A DNA stretch of 64,000 bases from Panulirus ornatus. Lineage: Eukaryota > Arthropoda > Malacostraca > Decapoda > Palinuridae. Positions within the stretch are counted from its first letter, which is position 1; every line of letters begins with the position of its first letter. The position numbers and the translations under genes were made by a program. Under the pieces are notes generated by a model. It worked only from the letters and a program-made list of their open reading frames with translations. It was not told the DNA's origin and made no database searches. The stretch covers positions 28,467,036-28,531,035 of the forward strand of contig NC_092271.1 of assembly GCF_036320965.1 (NCBI RefSeq), written 5' to 3'. Positions 12,479 to 25,588 of the stretch are shown piece by piece.

Positions 12479-12557
12479 GCTCTCCCACATCTGACTTTTC
12501 CTTCCCATCACACCTGACCTTACCTACCCTCCCCCAACTATCGTTCATACCAACTCT

Positions 12558-12716
12558 CCCATACCTGACTTAACCTACGCTCCCACACCTGATCTTACCT
12601 ACCCTCCCACACCTGACCTTACCTGCCCTCCCACACCTGACCTGACCTGCCCGCCCACACCTGACCTGACCTGCCCGCCCACACCTGACCTTACCTACCC
12701 GCCCACACCTGACTTT
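12558..12716. repeat. 24-bp tandem repeat, ~6 copies
   Basis: The unit CCCACACCTGACCTTACCTA plus four bases restarts at 12582, 12606, 12630, 12654, 12678 and 12702. Confidence 0.85.
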
Positions 12717-13529
12717 CACCATGTCATGGGAGCCACACGACAGCTGAGTCACCTTCAATTATCACTTTTCCCTAAAAGTTACAGCGAAACCAGTACAAAA
12801 TCAACGTAGATCCATACAGAGAAATTCGCTTCCTGAAAACATCCAAGAACTGTAAGTTAAGAAACCAAAACCAACATACGTACAATATACCGCTAACATA
12901 TTCCTCCTCACACACAGACGATTACGTAAAATATCAAGTGGAACATATGACTGGTAAAGAGACCAATATAACCGTGTGTGACACACATGACTTTTACCCG
13001 CGACAAAATAACCAGGCCGTAAACTTGCCTGTCCCAAACATAACATGACAAACCCTAACTGGCAACAGGCGTGTCCTAGAAACTCAACGGCGGACCAAGA
13101 GATGGCGCTGTCATAAAAGCAGCAAAGTTCAACCACAAATCATTGATCTAGTCCAACAAAGCCTTCTCTTCCCGGTGTTTTCACACGTCTTTTCAGTATC
13201 ATATAAACCATTCAGCCACCATCATAAGCTGACATACACATGCCTTCCTGTGTACAGAACGTTCATAAAATGTCTCACCATTTCCAATGTCAACAACTTC
13301 AAAAATATCATAGAGAGAACACACACGTTTGTTTACTTTGAGCAACTCATAATCTTTCCTTTCTTTTTTTCAATTCGGACCCACAGAAAGGAAATTACTA
13401 AAGAAAGAAAATATGCAAAGATCTCAGAAAAAAAAGTGCATCGTGTGGTTAGGTTTGGTAAGTCAACTGCGTCATTGCAAAGAAATTAACAGTGCATTTA
13501 TAAAAATCTGCACCAACCACGACACACTG
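12717..13529. other. Unannotated non-coding stretch
   Basis: Short open frames at 12801-13136 (minus) and 13175-13489 (plus) have no recognised motif and are probably chance. Confidence 0.4.
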
Positions 13530-13886
13530 CTAGACAGATGGAGTGGCCCAGATGGAGCAACAAGATGGCACGCCTCCACAACGTTCCCCTGAGGGATTTT
13601 GTCTGTGGCTTTGGTGTAGGACGAAGTATACTGACACAGGCCCGTGATATCGTGGATCTCCGACAGAGAACGATCGATACAGTAAGAAAAGTGACTCCCA
13701 GAATGTTGTACAACACCTACCGCCAGGTGAAGAAATACGTTCGTCGACCAACAAACAATACAGAGGCACAAGTTTACAAAAACAAAAAATATAAACTTGT
13801 AATCTAAATAAAAATACAATGCTCTACCAATAATTTTCTGTTATCAATTCTTGAAATGGGTCAGATAATTCATGGGACACCCTGTG
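13530..13886 (+). mobile_element. Relic of a mariner/Tc-type DNA transposon, transposase C-terminus
   Basis: The frame at 13538-13807 reads through the C-terminal part of a DDE transposase. A degraded WPPRSPD/DFFLWG-like stretch (here RLHNVPLRDFVCGFGVG) is followed by RDIVDLRQRTIDTVRKVTPRM-type helices and LYNTYRQV, the usual order at the end of insect and crustacean mariner-like transposases. It ends at TAA with AATAAA overlapping. About 65 bp later GGGACACCCTGT (13874-13885) matches the terminal motif common to such elements. The 5' half and the catalytic aspartates are missing, so it is a non-autonomous fossil. Family assignment is from memory of conserved patterns. Confidence 0.55.
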
Positions 13887-14059
13887 GTACCACCAGAAAC
13901 TATATGGCGACGCTTGACGGCATGAATAGTTGAAGATGACCGAGGAGGAGCAAGAGCTGCCTCAGGAACACAAGTTTTGTGGTGTGTCTTCGTCAACTTT
14001 CCCGGACGAGGTTCACATGGGTCATCCCCTCTGACTCCCCGATGCTTCAAATTACCCTG

Positions 14060-14215
14060 GGGTGTGGGAGGGCCGGCTACCTGGGTTGTGGGAGGAAGGG
14101 AACCCGGAGTATGGGAGGGGCAGCTACCTGGGAAGTGGGAGGGGCTGAGTGTGGGAGGGGCAGCTACCTGGGGAGTGGGAGGGGCTGAGTGTGGGAGGGG
14201 CAGCTACCTGGGGAG
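14060..14215. repeat. 40-bp tandem repeat, ~3.5 copies
   Basis: The unit GGCTGAGTGTGGGAGGGGCA plus CTACCTGGGGAGTGGGAG repeats at 40 bp (14143, 14183), with diverged copies upstream. Confidence 0.8.
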
Positions 14216-14759
14216 TGAGAGGATCGGGTACCTGATACATGAGAGGGGGAGGGGAGAGAGAGACCAAAGAGGTCTGGGGAAGAATAGTCCACCCCTGTGG
14301 TGCACAGCTTCACGGTGTAAGCACAAGCATATCACATTAGGTATACAATGAATTATGGTTCAGAAGGGAGTCTATAAGACATCAAATACATGATGTTTAA
14401 TTCACTGAACTGTGTGACTGATGGTTACATATGGCAAGGTTACATGATCAATGCACATGGAAGGATCAATATTAAAGTAAGCGAGAACCCCTATGCTTAG
14501 CAAATACATATCAAACGGATATATACAAGAATCCAGTGAAAAACACATAGACTGCTTCAAGTCCTACCATGGGACATACATAAAATCTACAAGAAGTTAC
14601 ACAGATGCTTAAGATAAGTCTTGATAAATGGTCATGAGCAGTGCCAGATGAATCCATGATTGATATCTATGTAATAAGAGAAACCCGAGGCTGTAGCAGG
14701 ATACTCCTGCCATATACAGACTGAGGCCATACTGAGGGAGGAAATACTTCGTTATGATG
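14216..14759. other. Unannotated non-coding stretch
   Basis: No gene or repeat recognised. Confidence 0.4.
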
Positions 14760-14965
14760 CAAGACTTGGCGAGGGGACACAGGGCAGTCTTGGAGGGGGG
14801 AAGACCGCCAAGCATATGGGTGAGAGGAGGGTCCGAGGGAAGGTCTCGTTGAGGGGAGTCCAGTAGAAGGGAGGGTCCAGGTGAGAAAAGGGTCCGGGTT
14901 AGGCGAGGGTTCGAGTTAGGGGAGGATGTGTGGGGGAGGGTACGGCTGAGGAGAGGGTCCGGGTG
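14760..14965. repeat. GA-rich stretch with GAGGGTCCG modules
   Basis: GAGGGTCCGRG-type modules recur near 14827, 14870, 14887 and 14952. A 205-codon minus-strand frame across it is composition-driven and shows no recognised domain. Confidence 0.45.
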
Positions 14966-15566
14966 AGGGTGGCAGCTGTAATGAGAGCCAGGAGACAGAT
15001 CACAGTGGATGGTACATGGCGGGGTGCGAGGATGGTATGGGACACTGAGCTGGGAGTACGAGAACCAAGGAGTTAGTGGATCCAGGTCCCTGATGGTGGC
15101 CATAGCAGATAAAACGGGAGACGGGGTGGCTGGAGACTCACGGCAGAGGTTCCAGTATTGCGCCTTTGCGTCAGGGTCACAGCGGCACAGCATAATGTAG
15201 TCGCTGGTAAGGCAGTGGCACAGCACCCCGGGTTAGCTAGAACCACAGCACACGTGCCACAAGCTAAAGATGCTATCCACTACAGACAGTGTCACAACTC
15301 CCTCTGACGACAGATCCCTGACGCTCTGACGCTCGTAAGATCAATCCCTCTGTTCCTTGATGGGAATCGCAACCAAAAGGTAACATTGCTTCAGTGTAGA
15401 GGTCAGCGACCCGGAGAGGGGAACAGTCTCCTGTGCCCTCGTAATAAAGAAGAGGCGACGAGTACTGCCCTCACAAAGATGTACTGTATCCAATGGACGC
15501 TCTATACCTGCCTCCACTCATCCCTAGCTCTGTATCCTTCAACCACGCTATCACAGAAAAGCATTG

Positions 15567-15603
15567 TCAGTAAAGTTAGACAAATGTCAGTAAAGTTAGA
15601 CGA
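15567..15603. repeat. 20-bp direct duplication
   Basis: GTCAGTAAAGTTAGACAAAT is immediately repeated with one change (the second copy ends GACGAAG). Confidence 0.8.
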
Positions 15604-15807
15604 AGTTCTTAAAATGAGAACCGACACTTTCCATACGAGGTCCCCCTCTCCCGACCCCTGCAGACCCTCTCTCACATACTACAACCTGTGTATAAGGATA
15701 AAAGTCGTGACCACAAACAAATCGGTCATCAAAATAACTATTTCAAAAAATTCAAACAAAACTAAAGTTCAATGGCAATCACGGGAAACTAACCCGCCCG
15801 AACACAA

Positions 15808-15918
15808 AACTTTAAAATCCAAACACTGCTACAGAAGAGAGTAGTTACTGTGAACTTTAAAGTCCAAACACTGCTACAGAAGACAAACACTTCCAGAGAT
15901 AAGAGTAGTTACTGTGAA
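15808..15918. repeat. Local duplication, two interrupted copies
   Basis: AACTTTAAAATCCAAACACT + GCTACAGAAGA + GAGTAGTTACTGTGAAC recurs immediately downstream, with a CAAACACTTCCAGAGATAA insertion in the second copy. Confidence 0.75.
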
Positions 15919-16676
15919 CAGGACACTATCTATGACACGCCTCTACACCAGACATCATGCCACATTATGCTAGTGCCTTGGGCCAGGGAGCGGACCGAGG
16001 TCAGTGAGAGGACAACCATTCACATAATACAACTACCGGAACAACCTTGTAGCCACTCCAGCTGGGGGACGTGCAACTCTGGCTCCTACCCACTCCCTGG
16101 GCTCTACCCTGATAAATCACCCACTAAATCTTACTCTGGCCACTCACGGTAAAGCTGCTAACCCGACAACATTTTCTATTATATTCATGACCCAGCCAAT
16201 TATTCTATCCTGGTCAACGACCTATAATACACGCGTCCACCACCGTTGACACACACCAGTGGTTTGCCATCATCATAACGTTGATATATAGCGTCCCACT
16301 GTGGGAGTCATCGCTGGATATTTAGCCTCGAATGTCAGGCTATCATCGTGATTACTAATTAACCCCCCCCCTCCCTCACTCCCTCCCTCCCCCACCCGCC
16401 GGCAGCAACTGTTGTAACATCATCATAAGTACTGGACATCACCAGGCCGGTGACGCACGCCCCCGAGCCACAGACTGCACGTTCATCCCCTCCACCCACG
16501 CAACATTCACTGTCATGTTTGTACTACTGCACATGTGCGGCTACAACACCGGACCTGGCCCAGGTTGTAATATTTTTAGAGTTGCATATGAGAGAGGCGG
16601 CCAGAGAGATGATGGAGTGATGCAAACATGTGGTGTGTGGATGTATGGTGGGGTAAACACTGGAGTGCTGCTGCTG

Positions 16677-16681
<5 letters not shown>
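15919..16681. other. Unannotated non-coding stretch
   Basis: C-runs occur near 16364-16390; no gene recognised. Confidence 0.4.

Positions 16682-16731
<50 letters not shown>
16682..16731. repeat. (GT)n microsatellite, then poly-C
   Basis: About 25 GT dinucleotides, followed 9 bp later by a run of 12 C. Confidence 0.95.
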
Positions 16732-17332
<601 letters not shown>

Positions 17333-17612
17333 TTCCACAGGTATTATTTCCGCCAGTGTTCTCGTGAGCTGCCTGCGTGTGTCCAAGCCCAGAAGACCCT
17401 CTACCTATAACTTTCCACTGTCAAGAGTTGGGTGTACAAACATCTGACAAACTATGTGATCACCAGTCTGCATTGTAATGGTATGCGTTTTGCACTGGTG
17501 TGTCATTACTATTGGTGCGGTGTTACGGGGAGAGTTCTACCATCTTAACCCTGTATATATGCACCATGGTTTTTACTCACGTGTGTACACAAACACACGT
17601 GACACAGCCAAA
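17333..17612. other. Unannotated non-coding stretch
   Basis: No gene or repeat recognised. Confidence 0.4.
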
Positions 17613-17765
17613 GCCAGGTAACCATTTATCGACCAGCCCCGAGGGGATGATGAATACTTTGGTTGCGTGTGGGCCAACTACCGCATCCAGGATTTGAACC
17701 CGCGCGGGCCTGACCCGATCGGGTCCAAGATGACTCATGGGCTGTAGTCTTCTTGGCCCTGGTGG
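17613..17765 (-). mobile_element. tRNA-derived SINE, same family as 6990-7125
   Basis: The minus strand carries a near-perfect pol III B box GGTTCAAATCC (plus 17690-17700) inside a CG-rich arm. Toward lower coordinates lies a body containing CCATTTATCGACCAGCCCC and GGGGATGATGAATA, which aligns loosely with the copy at 6990-7125. The expected A box upstream is degraded. The layout (tRNA-like head, then unrelated body) is that of a SINE. I recall similar repeats from decapod sequences, but the family name is not known to me. Confidence 0.6.
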
Positions 17766-18349
17766 AAAAAAATCTCACCATCAGTGCGTGACGCCACTAC
17801 CATCAATCTGTCTCCTGAAGTACCAATGGCCACAATCACCGGTCAACAGGTCAACATTGCCATTCATTACATGTATATGACCAGGGGCAAGGACACGGGT
17901 GGCCATTATGACCAGGTCACCAGGCATTATGAGCAGCAGTGTGGCCAGCACCACCATCATTCCATAGGGAGCAGCGTGTACCCTGTCACCCCCGCCTGCC
18001 GGTGGCCCGCCAGGTTAACAGAGGTAAGAGTGAGAGTGGAGGGGACGGGAGAGGGGAGGAGAGGGATAGTGGTGCAGATGAGCCGAGAGGCCCCACCACC
18101 AGCACTCCACAAGACGCCATCATGTACCTGGGACGACGATAACAAAGGGAAGGACAACGAAAAAGAAACCAAAGGTGAGCAAGTCACAGGAACTGGTCAA
18201 GTTAGGAAAGTTAAACCTCACCCCAGCTCAGAGAACATCAAACTGCTGGTCAGTTCACACCACCTCATTAAAATGAAAAACCTTGTGATAACATTATATT
18301 ACGAGTTAAACTACAGATCTGATGAGAGCCTGGTCGTCAAGTGAAGGCA
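17766..18349. other. Unannotated non-coding stretch
   Basis: A 186-codon frame at 17784-18344 has no recognised motif and no exon-like boundaries; I do not call it a gene. Confidence 0.35.
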
Positions 18350-18374
18350 GCGGTGTGTGTGTGTGTGTGTGTGT
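18350..18374. repeat. (GT)n microsatellite
   Basis: About 12 GT dinucleotides. Confidence 0.9.
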
Positions 18375-18533
18375 TATACGCATCCCTAGACTCGTGCACA
18401 GGTCCTGCCAGCACATGTTGACACGCGAACCGACACACCAGCCGGGAGCGGCGGCGGCGGCAACACCACCAGGTGAAGACCAGTTACATAAAGGGGGAGG
18501 AGGAGCGCGGGCTGGGGGGAGGCGCTACCACCA

Positions 18534-18557
18534 CCTCGCCTCGCCTCGCCTCGCCTC
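18534..18557. repeat. (CGCCT)n pentanucleotide tract
   Basis: About five consecutive CGCCT units. Confidence 0.85.
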
Positions 18558-18681
18558 ACGCTCCCTCGGCAACTCCAGTAAATCATCCCAAAGTGACTCG
18601 CTTTCTCTCCTGCTGCTCCAAGTCGCATCCCGCAACCTGAACACCCGTCGCCGCTCAACCAGATGGAACTCTTGCCCCCGC

Positions 18682-18685
<4 letters not shown>

Positions 18686-18737
<52 letters not shown>
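18686..18737. repeat. (CT)n microsatellite
   Basis: About 26 CT dinucleotides. GATGGAACCCTTTCCCTCC-like modules flank it (18661, 18750, 18821). Confidence 0.95.
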
Positions 18738-18739
<2 letters not shown>

Positions 18740-19620
18740 GGACCATTGGGATGGAACCTTTCCCTCCCCGCTGCCGGCGCACTTGGTAAAACTCTTTCCC
18801 CCACACACAGCAGATCATTTAGATGGAACCCTTTCCCTCCTACCCCCATGTTAAGCAGCCTTCTACAGTATTCCGATCAACGCATCATGCAGCAGGAGGA
18901 ACATTTCTTGTGTGTGAATCGTTCCCGCATGTGCTACCACCCAGGTCTTCTCCCTCCAGCATGCGTCACCACCCACGTCCTGTACGTCGCCCGAGCACAG
19001 CACCTGCTTACTAAAAGAGCGCCCCCCTGTGACGGCAGCGCGATGAGAGCGGGAGGGAAGACCTCGGGGAAAACCAGAGCCCCACATGTCACACCAGTTG
19101 ACGGGACACATCTCCCCATTCCCAGCTCCCCAACACCAAAACCTCACTCTATGATCTTTAAGTATACCTCCCCGATTCTCATAAGCCAGTGGCCACGACC
19201 ACGTCCACGTGAAGCAAACGAATCCTGACAACCACAGTAGTCCCCCCACCCACTACTGTAAGCTAGCCTCTCCACCTGACCATGGTACACGTCCTGTACA
19301 CTCACTCCAGAACGACGGTACGACCCTTGGGCTTCGTGGTCTGCCCTTTGACTTGATCCTTACATCAGGTCAAAGGTCACGCTATCATACCCATAGACTG
19401 TACCGTCGGCGATACATACAGTAACGCCCTGCCCACCGGGACCCAGAGACCGGCTACTGTATTACAGTAAGGTGCTCCGACACCCCTCCCTCCCGCTATT
19501 ATGCTACATAATACAATTGTACTGGAGGATCACCAGCTCGAGAGGAGGGTCAGACCACAGGTAGCAACCTGAACTGGTACTGGGGGTGAGCTGGGGAACC
19601 TTGTTGGAGAGAGGGGCTAA
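18738..19620. other. Unannotated non-coding stretch
   Basis: Several overlapping open frames without similarity. No gene recognised. Confidence 0.4.
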
Positions 19621-19790
19621 AGTCGGAAGGATGGGAGAAGAATAACGGGAAGACTGGGGCAGGGGAGGATAACGGAGACTCTGGGGAAGGATAACGGGTA
19701 GACTGGGTCACGGGAGGATAACGGAGACTCTGGGGAAGGATAACGGGAAGACTGGGGCAGGGGAGGATACGCTAAGCACTGGGGGAAGAG
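19621..19790. repeat. 49-bp tandem repeat, ~3 copies
   Basis: TAACGGGAAGACTGGGGCAG begins copies at 19643, 19692 and 19741; a half-unit GGGAGGATAACGGAGACTCT lies between them. Confidence 0.85.
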
Positions 19791-21024
19791 AGGATGAAGA
19801 GATCCCTCGTCTGACATGTACCGACCACTTCAACGAGGTCTCGCCCAACTGCCGTGTCATATAATCACGTTATCACAACAATCCTGCTGCTGCTGCTGCT
19901 GCATTTATCTTCTCACACTGAATTTTTGTTACGTCAAACATCATACATACCTTGCGTTATGTGCCACCGCTGCACGGTACACTGGTGCACCCTGGCATCC
20001 TCAACTAGACTCTCGTAATCCAATTAAATTATACATAACCTCCTACCATTACATACGACCTGGTAATGGACAGTATATTCCGCGCTGGCAACTTCGCTTG
20101 TAATACTGTCATGCTGCACCTGTGCCAGTGATGATGATAAAGGCGTGTCGCCGGCCTGGTCCTGGCCACCGAGATTAATTTTGCACCAGCGACCGAGCCA
20201 TGAAGCCAATAACAACCATCCTTGTCTTGTTCCTGGTGAATTTTCCTCCAGGTGTTCGACATCTTCCCAATGTTTTAAATTCGCGACTCCAACTATCGTG
20301 TGGAGCCTGACCGGCGGGGGTGCCGGGAGCCGGACACAGCCCCCAGCACGTTAGGGTCCATGTGCATCTGCGTGCCACAAGCCCTCACAACACTCACCTC
20401 CACCAAGATCGCCAAGGGTTCACTCCGGGTTATACAGATTTATCAGATAGACAAAGCAATATCCTAACATCAACTCATACCTTTTTTTCCGGTTAATACT
20501 TTAAGAATTCAAATATAAACATTTCCCAAGTTTACCTTCCAATGTGCTGCCTCCCCCTCCCCCCCAACGGATACCCTACCCCCCACCAGCCAGCCGCAAC
20601 TCCCACACAAGTTTCCTGGCTGGCCCAACCTGCCTGTATACCTGCTAATCACTACCCCCTACGCTGGCCCCAGTAATTAATTAACCCAGGCCAGCCAGGC
20701 GGCGGGACCAGGCCCAGTCCGGCAGTGGCAGTGGTCTAAGGAGGTAAGTGATGGGAGTGAAGGACCTACGGCAGGGTTCTACAAGTGGATAGAGAAACTA
20801 CACTGACTGGAAGGCTGGATGGATGGATGGCAAGGACAAGGACGGTGTGAGCGTGTGTGTGGGTGAGATGGTGCACGGTCGTCCAAACTGGCAGATGGCA
20901 CTCATGGAAGGTCGTGAGACGGTTCAACCAGACGCTGCCTCCCGCCTGGTGACTCAGGGTGAGGTGAGCCGCACTCACACCGCCTCGGTCTTAATAATCG
21001 ATTACTTAACCTTTACCCACAGCA

Positions 21025-21025
<1 letters not shown>
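19791..21025. other. Unannotated non-coding stretch with small repeats
   Basis: Holds (CTG)6 at about 19884-19902 and (GGAT)3 at about 20816-20829. No gene recognised. Confidence 0.45.
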
Positions 21026-21059
<34 letters not shown>

Positions 21060-21073
21060 GGGGGGGGGGGGGA
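21026..21073. repeat. (GT)n followed by poly-G
   Basis: About 16 GT dinucleotides run into 14 G (21059-21072). Confidence 0.95.
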
Positions 21074-21299
21074 GTGATGCTCCTGAGCTCGTGGCAGCAT
21101 CTTTACATGAGGCCTCGTGTGTTCACTACGGACGGCCAGCGACTGAAGAGTCGGGCTCATGTGGGTCCTGGCAAGCTACACACGTGCGCTCTGCTCAAGA
21201 AAAACGCAGGCCCTGTGAAGGTGTCCCATCCTGAGCGGAAATATTTCTTAACAGTTCTCGGTCACGTATTCGGTCATATTTTTGTACATGTTCGTAGTA

Positions 21300-21319
21300 T
21301 ACAAAAAAAAAAAAAAAAA
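21300..21319. repeat. Poly-A run
   Basis: About 19 A. It could be the tail of a plus-strand retrocopy, but no coding body is recognised upstream. Confidence 0.8.
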
Positions 21320-21625
21320 TCAGAGTTGGAGACACCTGCATACGAAGAGTCATGATATAACTAGAATCTTTAATCTTGGTCACATGTTGGAGAAATTTCG
21401 TACCGAGTATGGAATCCCAAGGAATATCATCAACATGAAGCAGTGGACATTGGCCTCACTCCTGATGAAGCTTATTGCTGAGCTTTAACGTACTGAAGCT
21501 GTTCACAATATCGAGTCCACTCCCTCATGGAGAGTAAATATAAGACTGGTGAGGGTATAACAGTAGGGTCAACCCATCCAGCACTCATGCCAGGAATACA
21601 CGAAAGATCTTATGACCTGTTAAAG

Positions 21626-21643
21626 GAAATAATAATAATAACA

Positions 21644-21675
<32 letters not shown>
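21626..21675. repeat. (AAT)n microsatellite
   Basis: About 15 AAT trinucleotides with one interruption (AACAAA). Confidence 0.93.
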
Positions 21676-22714
21676 TTATGGAAGCCTTGATGTTCATAAT
21701 TCATATATGGAACATCTAACGTGAGCTTAGCTACTGCCTGCCACAATATACTTATACGAAGCTATAAAATCTTAAGAAATGAAAACGGTGGGTGAAGACT
21801 GGGGTTCCTGAAAATATTTCACATTTACAGAATTCCTTGAGCAAGACAAAACTGAACCAAACACTGCGTCTATAATACTGGTCAACACACTCATTTTGTG
21901 TTGCCTCTGCTGAGAAATATCAATTCCGCTTGGGATATGAACACAGCGAGTGCCAGGCCTGCCACAATGGCTAATTTCTGTTCGTCCTGCGATCTTACGT
22001 ACTGCAGTATGACTGCCCCTACTGACACTTCCTCTACTGTTGTTTGATCCTACTGGAATATCACCAAACAGGAATCTCTTTGTTACTGAGAATATGTCTG
22101 CTGAGGTATGTTCGTTATGGAATTCTGTCCATGGCAATTTGTTCTTGAGATTTTGTCCTGTGGGATTGTATTCCTGAAGACTGTGTGTAAAATCTCCGTT
22201 GTGGCACACTCATGCGGCATGAAAGGACCCCCCTCCCCCCCGGTGGAGGCTGGCAGTGGCCAGGCCAGGGGACTGGGTCAGCCATCGTCTCAACATGTGC
22301 CGCAGCCCTGGCCACGGCACCACCACTGACGTAATGACTGATCCCCCCCCCCCCCCACCCGACCTAGAGATCGCCGCCTTCGTTCCCTCCACCGTCATTT
22401 TCCCTCCACTCCTGCCCTCTTATCTCTCTCTCTCTCCCTTCCTTCCTTCCTTCCTCCTCTCCTTCCCGGCCAGACACCTGCCATACATTATCTCCAGCGA
22501 GAGATCATGAAGCCTCCTCCATGAGAGACTATTACATCACATCCTCCCGTGCCACCGGCCCCTCCTCTTGACCCACTACGTCCCACCTACACATATTCTC
22601 ACAACAAATGTACAGCTTACAATGCTACAAAGCTCCTACTGGTATCGGCTCCGCGCATCTTCACCAGGGCATGACAATGAACTTTAAAACGTGCAACTTT
22701 ATATAACCAGTGTA

Positions 22715-22718
<4 letters not shown>
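21676..22718. other. Unannotated non-coding stretch
   Basis: Contains a poly-C run at about 22344-22357 and a (CCTT)n-like tract at about 22436-22458. A 145-codon minus frame (21772-22209) has no recognised motif. Confidence 0.4.
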
Positions 22719-22802
<84 letters not shown>

Positions 22803-22836
22803 TTATTTTTCATTTTGCTTTGTCGCGTCTCCCGCG

Positions 22837-22904
<68 letters not shown>
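22719..22904. repeat. Two long (TA)n tracts around a retroelement tail
   Basis: (TA)n fills about 22719-22798 and 22839-22904. The only unique sequence between them is the 3'-tail fragment listed next. Confidence 0.97.
22797..22838 (-). mobile_element. Ultra-short 3' tail of a non-LTR retrotransposon
   Basis: TTTTGCTTTGTCGCGTCTCCCGCG (interrupted here as TTTTGCTTTGTCGC and GTCTCCCGCG) is the reverse complement of the 3' end and A-tail of the family seen at 29341 and 46583. Only about 25 bp plus the tail is present, and it sits inside a (TA)n tract. Confidence 0.6.
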
Positions 22905-22907
<3 letters not shown>

Positions 22908-24222
22908 ATTCTTTTATTCATAGATCACGTCCGCAATCGCCTTCTCTGCACTACCGAGGTAACTCTTGGAGAACAAGAACATTGGCCTCATTTACAGACA
23001 CCCACTCTCGGGCTGACACGTGAGGACGTTCAGGAACCAGAGCCTACCATCCACGGACGAACAAGCCCCACACGGCACTCCGCTTCATATGTCCGGAGTC
23101 ATCAATATGTATCATAGGCAAGCACGTCCTGGGTGTATGATAGGGAAGGGCCACACAAATGGAAACGCACATATAACACAAACTCCCTCGCTCAGTGAGA
23201 GGCGACCCCGATTCATCTTATTCATGACGTCTACCAACAATAACAACAATAAAGAGTGTACATATAGAGGAAGTCGTCCCCTCCAGGAGTCGTCTGACCA
23301 TCAAGCACATCAAGGGTTCATCAAGCGCCGTCCTCCTACCACCAGACGACGACACCACCAGCATCATCATCGCCTCCTGCTTCACCTCCTCCTCAAGCCC
23401 TCCCACATTCTTCCCTCTCCTCCCTCCTCCCGCTCGCCAGCTCAAATCCATCATATCTTGCTCTTCAACATCCGCTACATCAGTGACACTGCTAAATCTT
23501 CCCTAGTTTTTCCTTTTACGCATACCTTACTCTTGCTGCAGGGGAAGACTTCTACCTCGCAGCTCAGCCTCCGACCCAGATTCCCTGGTCTACTATGTTG
23601 TGTGATGCTGCACGTCTCAATCTAATGCAAGTCGTGCAACTTGGAGAAAGCTGCTCACTTCCTTTATGACGCCTTTTAAGCCTGAGCCATCGCTAAAGCA
23701 CCGGGTCACCTCTAAGTGTTGTCTCGCCGCACCGACTGACCCACACGGCAACGTTCCAGCCACAGGAGCTTGGCCTAGTGTTAACATCCTGCCTCCTTGG
23801 TTGTAGTGTAAAATTCGAAACCGAACCTCTGACCATGGCGGATTCGTGCATTCCTCTGATGTGTTCGTTCATATTAAGATAACGTCATGTGATCTCGTCA
23901 CACCAACATCACAGGGGCAACTCCACTGCCATCACAACCCCATTTTACAAGCAGGAATCACAAGCGACTTTGGTTTCTCCGTTCCTTCCTCAGTGGCGCT
24001 GTAAACCTTACCTCAGACATGTTTTACCGACCCACTGGAGGGAGAACAATGACATACGAACCTGCGTAGCGAGAAACTAAATGTTAAAAGGAGCAGGAGA
24101 CGAGCATGCACAGCGCCCTAGGGAACACAGCTTTCCTATACAAATTATGAAAGGAATAAATCATGTACCGGTCACCATTAGTCTTGGAGTCGGCTTGTTA
24201 TAAAACCTGTCTGGATTTACCA

Positions 24223-24225
<3 letters not shown>
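22905..24225. other. Unannotated non-coding stretch
   Basis: No gene recognised. A 201-codon plus frame (23020-23625) is His/Pro/Ser low complexity with no domain. Confidence 0.4.

Positions 24226-24301
<76 letters not shown>
24226..24301. repeat. (CT)n microsatellite
   Basis: About 37 CT dinucleotides. Confidence 0.97.
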
Positions 24302-24303
<2 letters not shown>

Positions 24304-24843
24304 CCAGATCTCTTCGGTAGATCTTCGTAATGTCTGTATAATTAACGTCGACTTTTCTCATCATTTTTTTTTTTTGTCATTCCATAGAGGCATATTGTGT
24401 ACACTTTCTGGTACTACTAAGACAGAGCGGTCATCTTCAGTCAGTGAGAAGCACCAGTCACGTGCCAGGAGTGAGACGTATGTGTCATGCTATCAATATT
24501 CCCAGTCAAGACTGTGCCGAGCGACTGGATCGCTGACATACCAGGCCCGGCCCATATCCTATCCCCCCACCCCCCCATACTCTCTCTTCAGCTCTCACAA
24601 GCCCCCCCCCCCCAACCCCCTGAGTCTGGCTCAGGCCGGGTCCACGACCCCAGGCACGCCGCACATACACAGACATACACGTCAACTTTTCCTAATGACC
24701 CCGATAGGCTGGAGTCAACCCACCACAGAACAGTAGGGCAAACGTCATTCCACGTAACGACGGGAGTTCCGTCTTTAAGTGTGGAGCCAAGATGGTGGAT
24801 CACGGGTAGTGTTTAACACAGTGCTATAACCTAACCCTAACCA
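24302..24843. other. Unannotated non-coding stretch
   Basis: T-run at about 24365-24375 and C-runs at about 24565 and 24602. No gene. Confidence 0.4.
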
Positions 24844-24888
24844 TCAGGCACACACACACACAAACACACACGCGCGCGCGCGCGCGTC
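24844..24888. repeat. (CA)n-(CG)n compound tract
   Basis: A CA-rich run with one interruption passes into about eight CG dinucleotides. Alternating purine-pyrimidine sequence of this kind can adopt Z-DNA. Confidence 0.85.
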
Positions 24889-25588
24889 TGCCCCAGACAG
24901 GCACGTTCCCCTGTCCCCCATCAGTCCTGAGGTAATTACAAGGCTGAGGGCAAGCAGTGTTGACCCCCCAGGCAGGGTGAGGCTCAACACTCATCATCAG
25001 TACTCACACAGCGGCCGTCCTCTCATTACCTCTCATGCCATTCACTTGTCCCCGACCCACCAAACCTTTCCACAGCAATGCCATTCCCCAGGCCACTCCA
25101 CTCTCCCCCCTACCACAGTATTGCCATAACCCCGCCACTTCAGTCCACCCACTCATAATAATGGAACCCCTCCCCCTTTCCAACCACTCTAGCCTCATCG
25201 TCACCTTACCACTAACCTCATTATTACTTCCACCATCATCACCTTCAGCTTCAGTATCATCACAACCATCCTCACTAGAACTTCCCTTGTCACCTCCAAT
25301 TATCACCATCACCACCATCTTAACACTTTCAACATTACCACCACACCATCACAACCCCCACCATCACTGTCAGTATCACCTTCACCAACAATTGGGCACA
25401 ATCCTACAACAAACAGTACATATAACTTTTCTCTCAGAGTGGGAGCATGAAGAGGAGGCAGTGGTGGTGGCGCGCCACACACGACCGGCAAGCATACCTA
25501 CACGTCCGTCCCTCGTGTCCTAGCGCCTCATCCCCAACACTACTGCTGGTCTTATGGTAGGCAGCAGCCGTGTTGCACGCTACACACA
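24889..25588. other. CCA/CAC-rich low-complexity stretch
   Basis: CCACCATCACC-type sequence dominates about 25035-25420. The serine/proline frames it opens are compositional. No gene. Confidence 0.5.

Noticed and set aside
17784..18344. 186-codon plus-strand frame
   Set aside because: No recognised domain or conserved signature; composition varies abruptly along it.
24826..24842. CCTAACCCTAACC as a telomere-like (TTAGG) tract
   Set aside because: Only two imperfect units; no array.
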